Assembly (NCBI RefSeq): GCF_013415845.1
Contig: NZ_CP058907.1
Coordinates: 2,542,001-2,606,000 of the forward strand
DNA: 64,000 nucleotides
Source of the DNA: Rhodopseudomonas palustris
Lineage (GTDB): Bacteria > Pseudomonadota > Alphaproteobacteria > Rhizobiales > Xanthobacteraceae
Reading direction: 5' to 3'
A program made the position numbers and the translations under genes. This document shows, piece after piece, positions 51,160-59,648 of the stretch. Every line of letters begins with the position of its first letter. The stretch's first letter is position 1. The notes under the pieces were generated by a model. It made no database searches. It was not told where the DNA came from and saw only the letters and a program-made list of their open reading frames with translations.

Positions 51160-51927
51160 TCAGCACTTGTCCTTGCCGCAGCGCGCGGTGTTGATTTTCT
51201 GGCGCAGCGTGTCGAGGCCGACCGCGCCGACCACCACCTGCTTGCCGATCACATAGCTCGGCGTGCCGTTCATGCCCATCGACTCCGCGAGCTTGAAGCT
51301 TTCTTCGATCGTGGCGCGCACTTCCGGGCTGTTCATGTCCTTTTCGATCTTGGCGGGGTCGAGGCCGGCGTCCTTCGCGGCTGCGAGCGCGCGCGCCTTG
51401 TCGGCCTGCCCGCGGCCGCCGAGCAGCTTCTGGTGGAAGTCGAGATACTTCTTGCCGGTCGGGTCCTGCATCCGCACGGCGATTGCGACCTGAGCGGCTT
51501 CGACGGAGGGCGGGCCGAGCACCGGGAATTCCTTCAGAACGACCTTCAGGTTCGGATCGTCCTTCATCAGCTCCATCATGTCGGTCATCGCGCGTTTGCA
51601 GTAACCGCAATTGTAGTCGAAGAACTCGACCATGGTGACGTCGCCGTTCTTGTTGCCGACCGTCACGCCGCGCGGCGAATTGTAGATGATGTCGGCGTTG
51701 TCCTTGATCGCCTGCTGATGCTTTTCGGCCTGCGCCGCCGCCTGGCGCTTGCCGAGCTCTTCCGAGGCTTCTTCGAGCACCTCGGGATGCGACACCAGAT
51801 ATTCCTTGATGATCGTTTCGATCTGGCTCCGCTGCTCGTCGGAGAACTTCTGCGCCGAGGCGACGGCCGGCGCGCCAACGATGGCGAGCGCGAGCAGGGC
51901 TGTGGCGAGCGGGCGGAACGACAGCAT
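51160..51927 (-). CDS. DsbA-family thiol:disulfide oxidoreductase
   Basis: 255 residues. The signal peptide (LATALLALAIVGAPAVASAQ) is cut near 26, followed by a helical N-terminal part (EQRSQIETIIKEYLVSHPEVLEEASEELGKRQ), as in ScsC/Com1-type proteins that oligomerise. The thioredoxin-fold domain has the CGYC active site at 107-110, and the cis-Pro region reads GTPSYVIG. It oxidises or isomerises disulfides in the periplasm. It belongs to the family, not necessarily E. coli DsbA itself. Confidence 0.92.
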   Translation of the reverse strand: MLSFRPLATALLALAIVGAPAVASAQKFSDEQRSQIETIIKEYLVSHPEVLEEASEELGKRQAAAQAEKHQQAIKDNADIIYNSPRGVTVGNKNGDVTMVEFFDYNCGYCKRAMTDMMELMKDDPNLKVVLKEFPVLGPPSVEAAQVAIAVRMQDPTGKKYLDFHQKLLGGRGQADKARALAAAKDAGLDPAKIEKDMNSPEVRATIEESFKLAESMGMNGTPSYVIGKQVVVGAVGLDTLRQKINTARCGKDKC

Positions 51928-52062
51928 AGGCGGATCCCTTCGGCGGGTCAGGTCGTGGAAAAGACGCGTGGATTCGGACGTTTCATAGCGCTTTTCCCCG
52001 GCAAATACGCGGTTTTTGTGAACACGATCCGGTCAGACAGGGCCTGAGGCCGGTGCGACGCA

Positions 52063-52101
52063 ACGACGCCGGCGCCCGGGAGAACCGAACGCCGGCGTCG
52101 T
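52063..52101 (-). terminator. Perfect GC-rich hairpin after the peroxiredoxin gene
   Basis: ACGACGCCGGCG / CGCCGGCGTCGT, 12 perfect pairs around a 15-base loop, 16 bases after the stop at 52118 as read on the minus strand. There is no U-run, so termination may depend on Rho. Confidence 0.55.
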
Positions 52102-52117
52102 CAGATCGCGTGCCGAG

Positions 52118-52747
52118 TTACTTGATGGTGGTCAGGCGCAGATAGGGGCGGGGTTCTTCCCAGCCCTGCGGGAACGCCTTGGTGGCGGCTTCGCCTTTGA
52201 CCGACAGCGGGATGATGACCTTGTCGCCCGGGCGCCAGTCGGCCGGGGCCGCGACGGTGTGCTTGTCGGCGAACTGCAGCGCATCGATTACGCGCAGGAT
52301 CTCGTCGAAGTTCCGCCCGACATTCATCGGGTAGGTCATGGTGAGGCGGATCTTCTTGTTCGGATCGATGATGAACACCGAACGCACCGCGGCGGTATCG
52401 CTCTGGTTCGGATGGATCATGTCGTAGAGCTTGGCGACCTTCAGCTCCGGATCGGCAATGATCGGGAATTGCAGGTCGGTCTGCTGGGTATCGTTGACGT
52501 CCGCGATCCACTTCAGGTGCTCATCCACGGTGTCGGTCGACAGGCCGATCGGCTTGACGTTCCGAGATGCGAACGGCTGCGCCAGCTTGGCGGTCTTGCC
52601 CATCTCGGTGGTGCAGACCGGGGTGAAGTCGGCGGGATGGCTGAAGAAGAAGACCCAGGAGTTGCCGATGAAGTCGTGGAACGAAATCTTGCCCTTGGTG
52701 GTGTCGGCGGTGAAGTCGGGGGCAATGTCGCCGATATGAAGGGACAT
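52118..52747 (-). CDS. 1-Cys (Prx6-type) peroxiredoxin
   Basis: 209 residues from ATG 52747, with AGGAGAC upstream. The peroxidatic cysteine is C45 in HPADFTPVCTTEMG, and the family features FFFSHP, IIADPELKVAKLYDMIHP, RSVFIIDPNKKIRLTMTYPMNVGRNFDEILRVIDAL and the C-terminal RPYLRLT are present. No second resolving cysteine is evident. It reduces hydrogen peroxide and lipid peroxides in the cytoplasm. Confidence 0.95.
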   Translation of the reverse strand: MSLHIGDIAPDFTADTTKGKISFHDFIGNSWVFFFSHPADFTPVCTTEMGKTAKLAQPFASRNVKPIGLSTDTVDEHLKWIADVNDTQQTDLQFPIIADPELKVAKLYDMIHPNQSDTAAVRSVFIIDPNKKIRLTMTYPMNVGRNFDEILRVIDALQFADKHTVAAPADWRPGDKVIIPLSVKGEAATKAFPQGWEEPRPYLRLTTIK

Positions 52748-52880
52748 CGGTACGGTCTCCTGTACGTTTGTTGAGTGCTGGGTCACGCGCCGAACGAGGT
52801 CGTGCACGTGGAAGGATGGAGACCTTCTAAATGGAGATTCCGCACCGCAGGATCAAGGAACTCGTCGCAAAAGCATCTGC

Positions 52881-52920
52881 AAAAAGTATCGAGCGGTGCA
52901 TGATGGTCATGCACCGCTCG
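52881..52920 (-). terminator. Intrinsic terminator after the second BA14K gene
   Basis: On the minus strand a perfect 14-pair stem CGAGCGGTGCATGA / TCATGCACCGCTCG with a 3-base loop is followed by ATACTTTTT. It lies 38 bases after the stop at 52959. Strong rho-independent terminator. Confidence 0.92.
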
Positions 52921-52958
52921 ATGAATGTTGTGTCTCGGTACGTCGTATCTCGGTACGG

Positions 52959-53348
52959 CTACGGGCAGGGCACCTCGCGGCCGCCCTTGGCGATGTAGGT
53001 GCCGGTCGCCGGATTGTACGATCGGAAGCGTCGTGCGCAGTAATCCTGCTGCCGTGCCGCTTCTGCCTGACTGGCTGCAATCGCGCCGCCGACGATCGCC
53101 GCGCCGATGCCGATACCGACCGCGGCGCCCGGGCCACCCCAGCCGCGCCCACGGCCGCGATCCCATCCACGTCCGCGCCCGCGGCCCCAGCCGCGCTGCG
53201 CATGCGCCGGCGTCGAAGCCAGCGTCATGGCCGCGCTGGTGGTGGCGATCATTCCCAAACCGTACATCGTCAGCAGCGCAACGCTCGCCAGCGCACGCGT
53301 GATGAACTTGCGGGGCTTGTTGCCCGAGGGCCGTGTCGAGTTGGTCAT
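52959..53348 (-). CDS. Arg/Gly-rich exported BA14K-family protein (second copy)
   Basis: 129 residues from ATG 53348; the open frame continues upstream without homology. The signal/transmembrane segment is about 20-52 (VALLTMYGLGMIATTSAAMTLASTPAHAQ). An Arg/Gly/Trp repeat follows (GRGRGWDRGRGRGWGG), then a hydrophobic GAAVGIGIGAAIVGGAIAAS, and the BA14K tail YCARRFRSYNPATGTYIAKGGREVPCP-like, nearly the same as in the protein at 30312. Function unknown. Confidence 0.78.
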   Translation of the reverse strand: MTNSTRPSGNKPRKFITRALASVALLTMYGLGMIATTSAAMTLASTPAHAQRGWGRGRGRGWDRGRGRGWGGPGAAVGIGIGAAIVGGAIAASQAEAARQQDYCARRFRSYNPATGTYIAKGGREVPCP

Positions 53349-53533
53349 GGATGCTTCTCCCGATATTGGTGCAGCGATGGTGTTTGCTGGTGAGCGCTGA
53401 GCGCTTGACGCAACCGTCGCGATGCTGGGGCGATCGCGAGACTCAAGAGGCGGATAAGATCGCCGCGTAGGGAGTGTGACAGAGCTGCGAACAACGGACA
53501 ATCCGCCGCAGCGCGACAATGAAGCGCGGAACG

Positions 53534-54961
53534 CTATTTCTGGCCCGGCATCTTGGCCGCGACGATGTCGTCGGCCTTGACCCAGCCGGGCGAGCCGACC
53601 GGGAAGCGGGTCTTGGCGCGGGCCGCCAGCTCGCGGGCGGTCTTGGCATCGCCTCGCAAGTAAGCCGCTTGTGCCGAGGCGAGATCGGCCTCGGCGTAGT
53701 TGCCCTTCTGCCCGTAAGCCATTGCCAGATGGCTGAAGCCGAGCGGCACTTCGCCCTCGCGGCCGAGCGCGCCGCGCAGGATCTGGATGGCTTCGTCGGT
53801 GTAGGCCTTGTTGTTGCTGGCAACCAGCGCCTGGCCGAGCAGGATTTGGATCAGCGGCGCGCCATTGGTCATCGCCACCGCTTTGCGCAGCGGTGCGATC
53901 GCTTCGGCCGGCTTGCCGCCTTCGAGCAGTGCCTGGCCGCGTAGCTCGTAGAAGTAGGGATTGTTGGGCTGAGCCTGAATCAAGCCGTCGATCTGTGCCA
54001 GCGCAGACCGCGGATCGCCGTGCAGATAGCTGGCGATCGCGCGCGCGTAGCGCGCCGGAAGGCTGGTGTTCGACGCCGGATAGCGTCGGTACACCGTATC
54101 GGCCCGTTCCATGAAGCCCGACACCTTGGCGCGCATCATCTCGTGGCGCATCTGCAGCGCCGGATCATCCTTCTTGTCCCAATACGCGCTGGTCCGCGCC
54201 AGCTCGGCGAGCGCGGAGACGCGTTCGGCCGGCATCGGATGCGATTGCGCATAGGGATCGGCGCCGCGCGCCGCGAACAGGCTCTCATTGGTGAAGCGCT
54301 GGAAGGTCTCGTACATGCCCTTCGCAGATTGCTGCGTGGCATTGAGAAACTTCACCGCGGCACGGTCGGCATTCTCTTCCTGCTGGCGTTGATACGACAG
54401 CAGATTGCGCCGGATCACTTCCTGCGGCGCGGTGATCGCCGCCGCGCCGATATTGGCTGCGCCGCTGTTCGGGCCGGCGCTGGCGCCCGCCACCATCGCG
54501 CCGACGCCGAGCAGCATCGCGACGATCATCTGCGTCTGTGCCTGCGCGAGCTGGGTGCGCAGCTTGGAGAGATGGCCGCCGGCGAGGTGGCCGGTTTCGT
54601 GCGCCAGCACGCCGATCAGTTGATTCGGCGTTTCCGACTGCAGCAGCGCGCCGTAGTTGACGAAGATGCGATGGCCGTCGGCGACGAAGGCGTTGAAGGT
54701 CGGATCGTTGATGATCGCGACTTGGATGTTCTGCTTCTCGAGTCCGGCGACGCGCAGGATCGGCCGGGTGTAGTCGCGCAGCAACTGCTCGGTCTCGGTG
54801 TCGCGCAGCAGCGGCGGCCCCTTCGGCGTGGGGGCCTGCGCCAGCGCGGGAACCGGCGTGATCGCCAGCGCGAGCGCGGTGAGCCCCGCGACCAGCCGCG
54901 ACGCCTGCTTGCGTGCGGACGGGCATAGCCGTCCGGCGAAAACTGCAATGTCCTTCAGCAT
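53534..54961 (-). CDS. M48-family metalloprotease with TPR repeats (BepA-like)
   Basis: 475 residues. The signal peptide ends near ALAQ (about 42). The zinc motif HETGH is at 121-125 in LIGVLAHETGHLAGGH, with the third ligand region EENADRAA near 195. A C-terminal TPR-like region (about 300-460) has PNNPYFYELRGQALLEGGKPAEAIAPL. This is the BepA/YfgC type that monitors outer membrane assembly in the periplasm. It is divergent from the aminotransferase gene at 55069. Confidence 0.92.
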   Translation of the reverse strand: MLKDIAVFAGRLCPSARKQASRLVAGLTALALAITPVPALAQAPTPKGPPLLRDTETEQLLRDYTRPILRVAGLEKQNIQVAIINDPTFNAFVADGHRIFVNYGALLQSETPNQLIGVLAHETGHLAGGHLSKLRTQLAQAQTQMIVAMLLGVGAMVAGASAGPNSGAANIGAAAITAPQEVIRRNLLSYQRQQEENADRAAVKFLNATQQSAKGMYETFQRFTNESLFAARGADPYAQSHPMPAERVSALAELARTSAYWDKKDDPALQMRHEMMRAKVSGFMERADTVYRRYPASNTSLPARYARAIASYLHGDPRSALAQIDGLIQAQPNNPYFYELRGQALLEGGKPAEAIAPLRKAVAMTNGAPLIQILLGQALVASNNKAYTDEAIQILRGALGREGEVPLGFSHLAMAYGQKGNYAEADLASAQAAYLRGDAKTARELAARAKTRFPVGSPGWVKADDIVAAKMPGQK

Positions 54962-55068
54962 TGGCCGAGCATCGAATTCCGGGTATCTCCAGGTCGGCCC
55001 AGCAAGACGGCAGCGGCGCGGCGCGCAGCGGGTTCACCGAACAGACCGCGCGGGGATAGCAGAATTCG

Positions 55069-56259
55069 ATGCTCGATGCGACCAAGACACAACGTGCGCG
55101 CGGATTGTTGACCGCGTCTGCCCGCAGCGACGTACCGCCGTTCATGGTGATGGACGTGATGGCCGCGGCCGACCGGATCGAAGCGGCGGGCGGTCACGTC
55201 ATTCATATGGAAGTCGGACAGCCATGGGCGCCGGCGCCGCGTGCAGCGCTTGCCGCCGCGCATGCGGCGCTCGACAGCAGCCGGATCGACTACACGTCCG
55301 CACTCGGGATTCCGTCGCTGCGCGCACGGATCGCGAAGCATTATCGCGAAACCTATCGCAGCGACGTCGATCCGGACCGCATCGTGGTCACCACCGGGTC
55401 GTCGGGCGCGTTCATCCTGTCGTTCCTGGCTCTGTTCGAACCGGGCGACCGCGTCGCAGTGACGGTGCCGGGCTATCCGCCGTATCGCCACATTCTGAAT
55501 GCGCTCGGCTGCGTACCGGTGCCGATCGAAACCCACAGCGAGACGCGTCATGCGCTGACCGGCGAGGCGCTGCTTGCCGCGCACCGCAAGGCACCGCTGA
55601 AGGGTGTGCTGGTCGGCAGTCCCGCCAATCCAACCGGCACGATGATGACGCGCGAGGCGCTGACCGAACTGATCGCGGTCGCCGAAAGCGAAGGCATCCG
55701 CTTCATCTCCGACGAGATCTATCACGGCCTCGACTATGCATTCCCCGCGGTGACCGCTGCGGAGCTGTCACCGAACGCGGTGGTGATCAATTCGTTCTCG
55801 AAGTACTTCTGCATGACCGGCTGGCGCGTCGGCTGGATGGTGCTGCCGGAGAGCCTGGTGCGGCCGGTCGAGCGTCTGCAGCAGAATCTGGCGATCTCGG
55901 TGCCGACGCTGTCGCAGATCGCCGCCGAGGCGGCGTTCGACGGGCGCGACGAGATGGAAGCGGTCAAGCGCGGCTATGAAGAGAACCGCGCGATCCTGAT
56001 CGAAGGGCTGCCGAAGGCGGGCTTGACCGAGTTCCTGCCGGCCGACGGCGCATTCTATCTGTACGCCGACGTCTCGGCCTTCACCGCCGACAGCTACGAT
56101 TTCACCAAGCGGATGCTGGAAGAGGCGAGGGTGGCGGCGACCCCGGGGATCGATTTCGACCCGGTGCGCGGCAAGAGCTTCGTGCGGTTTTCCTACGCCC
56201 GCTCGGCGGACGACATGCGCGAGGCGGTACGCCGGATCACGGCTTGGCTTGGTCGATAA
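55069..56259 (+). CDS. PLP-dependent aminotransferase, class I/II
   Basis: 396 residues of fold type I. HMEVGQPWAPAPRAAL, ITTGSSGAFILSFLALFEPGDRV-type segment, LVGSPANPTGTMM with the conserved Asn, ISDEIYHGLDY with Asp and Tyr, and the Schiff-base lysine in NSFSKYFCMTGWRVGWM. The end GIDFDPVRGKSFVRFSYA carries the carboxylate-binding Arg. Probably aspartate or aromatic aminotransferase-like; the exact substrate is undetermined. It is divergent from the M48 protease gene. Confidence 0.93.
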   Translation: MLDATKTQRARGLLTASARSDVPPFMVMDVMAAADRIEAAGGHVIHMEVGQPWAPAPRAALAAAHAALDSSRIDYTSALGIPSLRARIAKHYRETYRSDVDPDRIVVTTGSSGAFILSFLALFEPGDRVAVTVPGYPPYRHILNALGCVPVPIETHSETRHALTGEALLAAHRKAPLKGVLVGSPANPTGTMMTREALTELIAVAESEGIRFISDEIYHGLDYAFPAVTAAELSPNAVVINSFSKYFCMTGWRVGWMVLPESLVRPVERLQQNLAISVPTLSQIAAEAAFDGRDEMEAVKRGYEENRAILIEGLPKAGLTEFLPADGAFYLYADVSAFTADSYDFTKRMLEEARVAATPGIDFDPVRGKSFVRFSYARSADDMREAVRRITAWLGR

Positions 56260-56357
56260 TTTCGCCAGAATGACTGTGTCGGCAATTTCACTGCTTGATC
56301 TTCGCGGCATTTCGTCGCTATAGGCTCCCGCGACTAATTCCTCTCGGGAGAATTCCC

Positions 56358-56975
56358 TTGCCGCTCGGTTCGTCCGCGCCGCCCAGGATGGGCGGCCACA
56401 CCGCGCTCGCAGCCGCTTTGTGGCCGCGGCGCACGGACGGATTCTCTGCCTGGTTGCGGATGGCGGTTTTGATCGCCTTCGGCTCGGTGCTGCTGGCGCT
56501 GTCCGCCAAGGTCAACTTGCCGCTGCCGCTGGTTCCAATGACGCTGCAGACGCTGATGGTGGTGCTGATCGGCGCCGCCTACGGCGCGCGGCTCGGTGCC
56601 GCGACCGTGCTCGCCTATCTGGCCGAAGGCGCCGCCGGATGGCCGGTGTTTGCCGGGCCGGTCGGCGGGCTGGCGCCGCTGCTCGGCCCGACCGCCGGCT
56701 ATCTGGCCGGCTTCGTGGTCGCCGCCGTCCTGGTCGGCTGGTGCGCCGAACGCGGCTTCGACCGCTCGGTGGCGAAGCTGTTCGCCGCAATGCTCGCCGG
56801 TCACCTCGCCATTCTGACGCTCGGCTTCGCCTGGCTCGCCTTCGGTCTGCATCTCGGCCTCGCCAAGGCGTGGTGGGTCGGGGTGGTTCCGTTCCTCGCC
56901 GGCTCGCTGGTCAAGTCCGCGCTCGGCGCGGCCTTGCTGCCCGCGGTGCGCCGCATCGTCGACCGCCAACGCTGA
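56358..56975 (+). CDS. bioY: BioY biotin transporter
   Basis: 205 residues from TTG 56358, with GGGAG 7 bases upstream; a TTG at 56295 would give 226. ATG 56388 is possible too. Six hydrophobic segments, with [47 protein letters not shown] diagnostic of BioY. It is the substrate-binding S component of an energy-coupling factor importer for biotin. No bioM or bioN gene adjoins it, so it may work alone or with a shared module. No BioR box was found upstream. Confidence 0.93.
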   Translation: MPLGSSAPPRMGGHTALAAALWPRRTDGFSAWLRMAVLIAFGSVLLALSAKVNLPLPLVPMTLQTLMVVLIGAAYGARLGAATVLAYLAEGAAGWPVFAGPVGGLAPLLGPTAGYLAGFVVAAVLVGWCAERGFDRSVAKLFAAMLAGHLAILTLGFAWLAFGLHLGLAKAWWVGVVPFLAGSLVKSALGAALLPAVRRIVDRQR

Positions 56976-57073
56976 CGGTTCGTTCTTCAAATCGACTAGG
57001 TCGACCGGACTGCCTGCGGTCGGCCTGCAATGTCTTATCGTTCGACAGGCATCAAGCGAGTGGAGTGATCGCC

Positions 57074-58411
57074 ATGTCGGCAACGACCCATATCGATGCA
57101 CCGGCACTGCCGAAGCGCGGCAAGTCGAAGCCCTTCTACAAGGTGCTTTACGTGCAGGTGCTGTTCGCGATCGTGGTCGGCGTGCTGGTCGGATGGCTGT
57201 CGCCGCATTTCGCCACCAACGAATGGATCAAGGCGCTCGGCGACGGCTTCGTCAAGCTGATCAAGATGGTGATCGCGCCGATCATCTTCTGCACCGTGGT
57301 GTCGGGCATCGCCCACATCCAGGACGCCCGCAAGGTCGGCCGCGTCGGCATCAAGGCGCTGCTGTATTTCGAAGTGGTGTCGTCGTTCGCGCTGGTCCTT
57401 GGCCTGATCGTCGGCAATCTGTTTCCGGTCGGTCACGGTCTCGCCGCCAAGCCGGACGCCGGTGCGGTGGCCAAGTACGTCGATCAGGCCAGCCACATGA
57501 GCGCCGTCGACTTCGTGCTGCACATCATCCCGGACAGCGTGGTCGGCGCCTTCGCCAAGGGCGACATCCTGCAGGTGCTATTGTTCGCGGTGCTGTTCGG
57601 CTTCGCGCTGATGGCGCTCGGCGAGCGCGGCCACCGGCTGCGCGACGTGATCGATGACGCCGCGCACGCGGTGTTCGGCGTCATCGCCATCGTGATGAAG
57701 GCGGCGCCGATCGGTGCGTTCGGTGCGATGGCGTTCACCATCGGCAAATACGGCCCGGCCGCGCTCGGCAATCTGATCGGCCTGGTGGCGCTGTTCTACG
57801 CCACCTCGGCGCTGTTCGTCGTTCTGGTGCTCGGCACCATCGCCAAGTTCGTTGGCTTCAACATCTTCAGGTTCATCGGCTACATTAAGGACGAGCTGCT
57901 GATCGTCCTCGGCACCTCGTCGTCGGAAAGCGCGCTGCCGCAGTTGATGGAGAAGCTGGAGCGGCTCGGCTGTTCGAAGTCGGTGGTGGGCCTCGTGGTT
58001 CCGACCGGCTACTCGTTCAACCTCGACGGCACCAACATCTACATGACGCTGGCGACGCTGTTCATCGCCCAGGCGCTCGGCATCGAATTGTCGTTCGGCG
58101 ATCAGGTCGCGATCCTCTTGGTGGCGATGTTGACCTCGAAGGGCGCCAGCGGCGTCACCGGTGCCGGCTTCGTCACGCTCGCCGGCACGCTCGCGGCCGT
58201 GAACCCGGCGCTGGTGCCCGGTATGGCGATCGTGTTCTCGATCGACAAGTTCATGAGCGAGGTTCGCGCCCTCACCAACATCACCGGCAACGGCGTCGCC
58301 GCGGTGTTCGTGTCGTGGTGGGAAGGTGAACTCGACCACGACCGCCTGCGCGCCAACCTCAGCCGCAACGTCGACCCCTCCGACGTCGAGACCGCCGTCA
58401 CCACCGGCTGA
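57074..58411 (+). CDS. dctA: C4-dicarboxylate transporter DctA
   Basis: 445 residues from ATG 57074, with TGGAG 8 bases upstream; the frame extends upstream over bioY without meaning. Family features: [82 protein letters not shown] and the [14 protein letters not shown] hairpin. It imports succinate, fumarate and malate with protons or sodium. No dctBD two-component pair is adjacent. An intrinsic terminator follows. Confidence 0.96.
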   Translation: MSATTHIDAPALPKRGKSKPFYKVLYVQVLFAIVVGVLVGWLSPHFATNEWIKALGDGFVKLIKMVIAPIIFCTVVSGIAHIQDARKVGRVGIKALLYFEVVSSFALVLGLIVGNLFPVGHGLAAKPDAGAVAKYVDQASHMSAVDFVLHIIPDSVVGAFAKGDILQVLLFAVLFGFALMALGERGHRLRDVIDDAAHAVFGVIAIVMKAAPIGAFGAMAFTIGKYGPAALGNLIGLVALFYATSALFVVLVLGTIAKFVGFNIFRFIGYIKDELLIVLGTSSSESALPQLMEKLERLGCSKSVVGLVVPTGYSFNLDGTNIYMTLATLFIAQALGIELSFGDQVAILLVAMLTSKGASGVTGAGFVTLAGTLAAVNPALVPGMAIVFSIDKFMSEVRALTNITGNGVAAVFVSWWEGELDHDRLRANLSRNVDPSDVETAVTTG

Positions 58412-58443
58412 CGCCGTCGCTTCAATACTCGCTCTGATCGTGA

Positions 58444-58476
58444 GATGCCCGCGCTCGTCGCGGGCATCGGCGTTTT
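58444..58476 (+). terminator. Intrinsic terminator after dctA
   Basis: GATGCCCGCG / CGCGGGCATC, 10 perfect pairs with a 5-base loop, then GGCGTTTT, 32 bases after the dctA stop. The short T-run makes it moderate. A run of eight Gs follows. Confidence 0.75.
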
Positions 58477-58515
58477 GGGGGGGGCGTTTCGTAGGTGTGA
58501 ACGATACGCAGATTT

Positions 58516-59535
58516 CTACGAGGCGTTGGAAGCGACGTCGGACAGGAAGCTATAGCGCCGGGTCAAATAAGAGGCCCATGGATCGTCTGCCCCGGCTTCG
58601 CGGAGAGTCGGCAGAAACAGCTCCTCAATGGTGCGATTGACGAAATCGTTCGGCTGCACAAGGAGTGAGCGGAATAAATCGAACGCATCGGTACCGCAGC
58701 CGAGCTCTCGCAGGGGCGGCGAGGTGACGCGGTGCAGCGCATGATTTCCCGCGGGTGAGATATGCAGCACCCGAACGCGGCGTGCACCATCGTGCTGCGC
58801 CAGTTGCATCTGGTGCGCCATCATCTGCTGACGGAGCAGTTGATAGAAAGGCTCGTAGAAAAAATCCGTCACATTGAGATCTGGATTGGTCTTAAGCGGC
58901 CCCTTTGGATTGAAGGCAATCCCTGAATAGCGACGGCATCGTTCGGAATTGCCGCTCTTCGGGATCGGGGCTCCATACTTCTCGGTGTATTTCCACTCGA
59001 TCAGCAGAAACTCGGGGCCCTGATCCGTGCAGAACCGGACGACCGCATCGGCGCTGGTCGAATTAGCGCCGCGCTGCAGCGGCTTTCCGTTCTTGCTCTC
59101 GTTCAGATAGTCATGCCCGCCGCCGTTCCATTCGAAGCCGACGTACCATGGCCGTCCGTCAGGACCATCTTCGACCGGCATCATATCCGGCGGCCGGATG
59201 TCGAGAGCGCGGCCGATCAATTGTGAGAGGCGGTCCGGCCGTTCGGCCAGCGGCATCAGGAAGTTGAGGCAGCATTGCTGAGACGACAGTGCGTGGTTGG
59301 CATGGCGGTGCCAACTAATTTTGTACTTGGAGAAGTATTGCGCGGCAGTGCTCCTGATCATCGGTGCCAGGAGCTGCGCCTTCTCGCTCGGGCCCACCCG
59401 ATAGGGTGAGTTCTGAAAGCAGGTGCGCGCCGGGAGCGTTTCATCCAGAAAGGCGGTCTGGCGCAGGCGTTCGCCGACTTCGAATGTCAATGACGAGCGG
59501 CGGCTGCTTGGGGTGTTCTCAGGCTGAGTATCCAT
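58516..59535 (-). CDS. PD-(D/E)XK nuclease-like protein (PGN_0703-type)
   Basis: 339 residues from ATG 59535; the open frame upstream includes the rne terminator and is not coding. The core DAVVRFCTDQGPEFLLIEWKYTEKY supplies an acidic residue (D163), then E180 and K182 in the (D/E)xK arrangement of PD-(D/E)XK nucleases. The context WKYTE is what I recall for the PGN_0703 family of putative restriction endonucleases. There is no neighbouring methylase. The gene appears less GC-rich than its neighbours, consistent with recent transfer, and stands between dctA and rne. Activity unproven. Confidence 0.6.
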   Translation of the reverse strand: MDTQPENTPSSRRSSLTFEVGERLRQTAFLDETLPARTCFQNSPYRVGPSEKAQLLAPMIRSTAAQYFSKYKISWHRHANHALSSQQCCLNFLMPLAERPDRLSQLIGRALDIRPPDMMPVEDGPDGRPWYVGFEWNGGGHDYLNESKNGKPLQRGANSTSADAVVRFCTDQGPEFLLIEWKYTEKYGAPIPKSGNSERCRRYSGIAFNPKGPLKTNPDLNVTDFFYEPFYQLLRQQMMAHQMQLAQHDGARRVRVLHISPAGNHALHRVTSPPLRELGCGTDAFDLFRSLLVQPNDFVNRTIEELFLPTLREAGADDPWASYLTRRYSFLSDVASNAS

Positions 59536-59589
59536 GAGCAATATCCATGTTTTGAAATGCGGTGATCGCGAACCGACCGTCGGCGGCTG

Positions 59590-59624
59590 AAAAAGAAAAT
59601 GCCCGCGACGTGCGCGGGCATTTT
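59590..59624 (-). terminator. Intrinsic terminator of rne
   Basis: On the minus strand AAAATGCCCGCG / CGCGGGCATTTT, 12 perfect pairs with a 5-base loop, followed by CTTTTTC. It lies 25 bases after the rne stop at 59649. Strong terminator that separates rne from the nuclease gene. Confidence 0.92.
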
Positions 59625-59648
59625 GGAGGCTGTTGTCTTGATGGCGGA

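Noticed and set aside
56260..56357. BioR operator before bioY
   Set aside because: No TTATCTATAA-like box could be found in this stretch.
58477..58484. Run of eight Gs after dctA
   Set aside because: A single G run after a terminator; not enough G tracts for a quadruplex.
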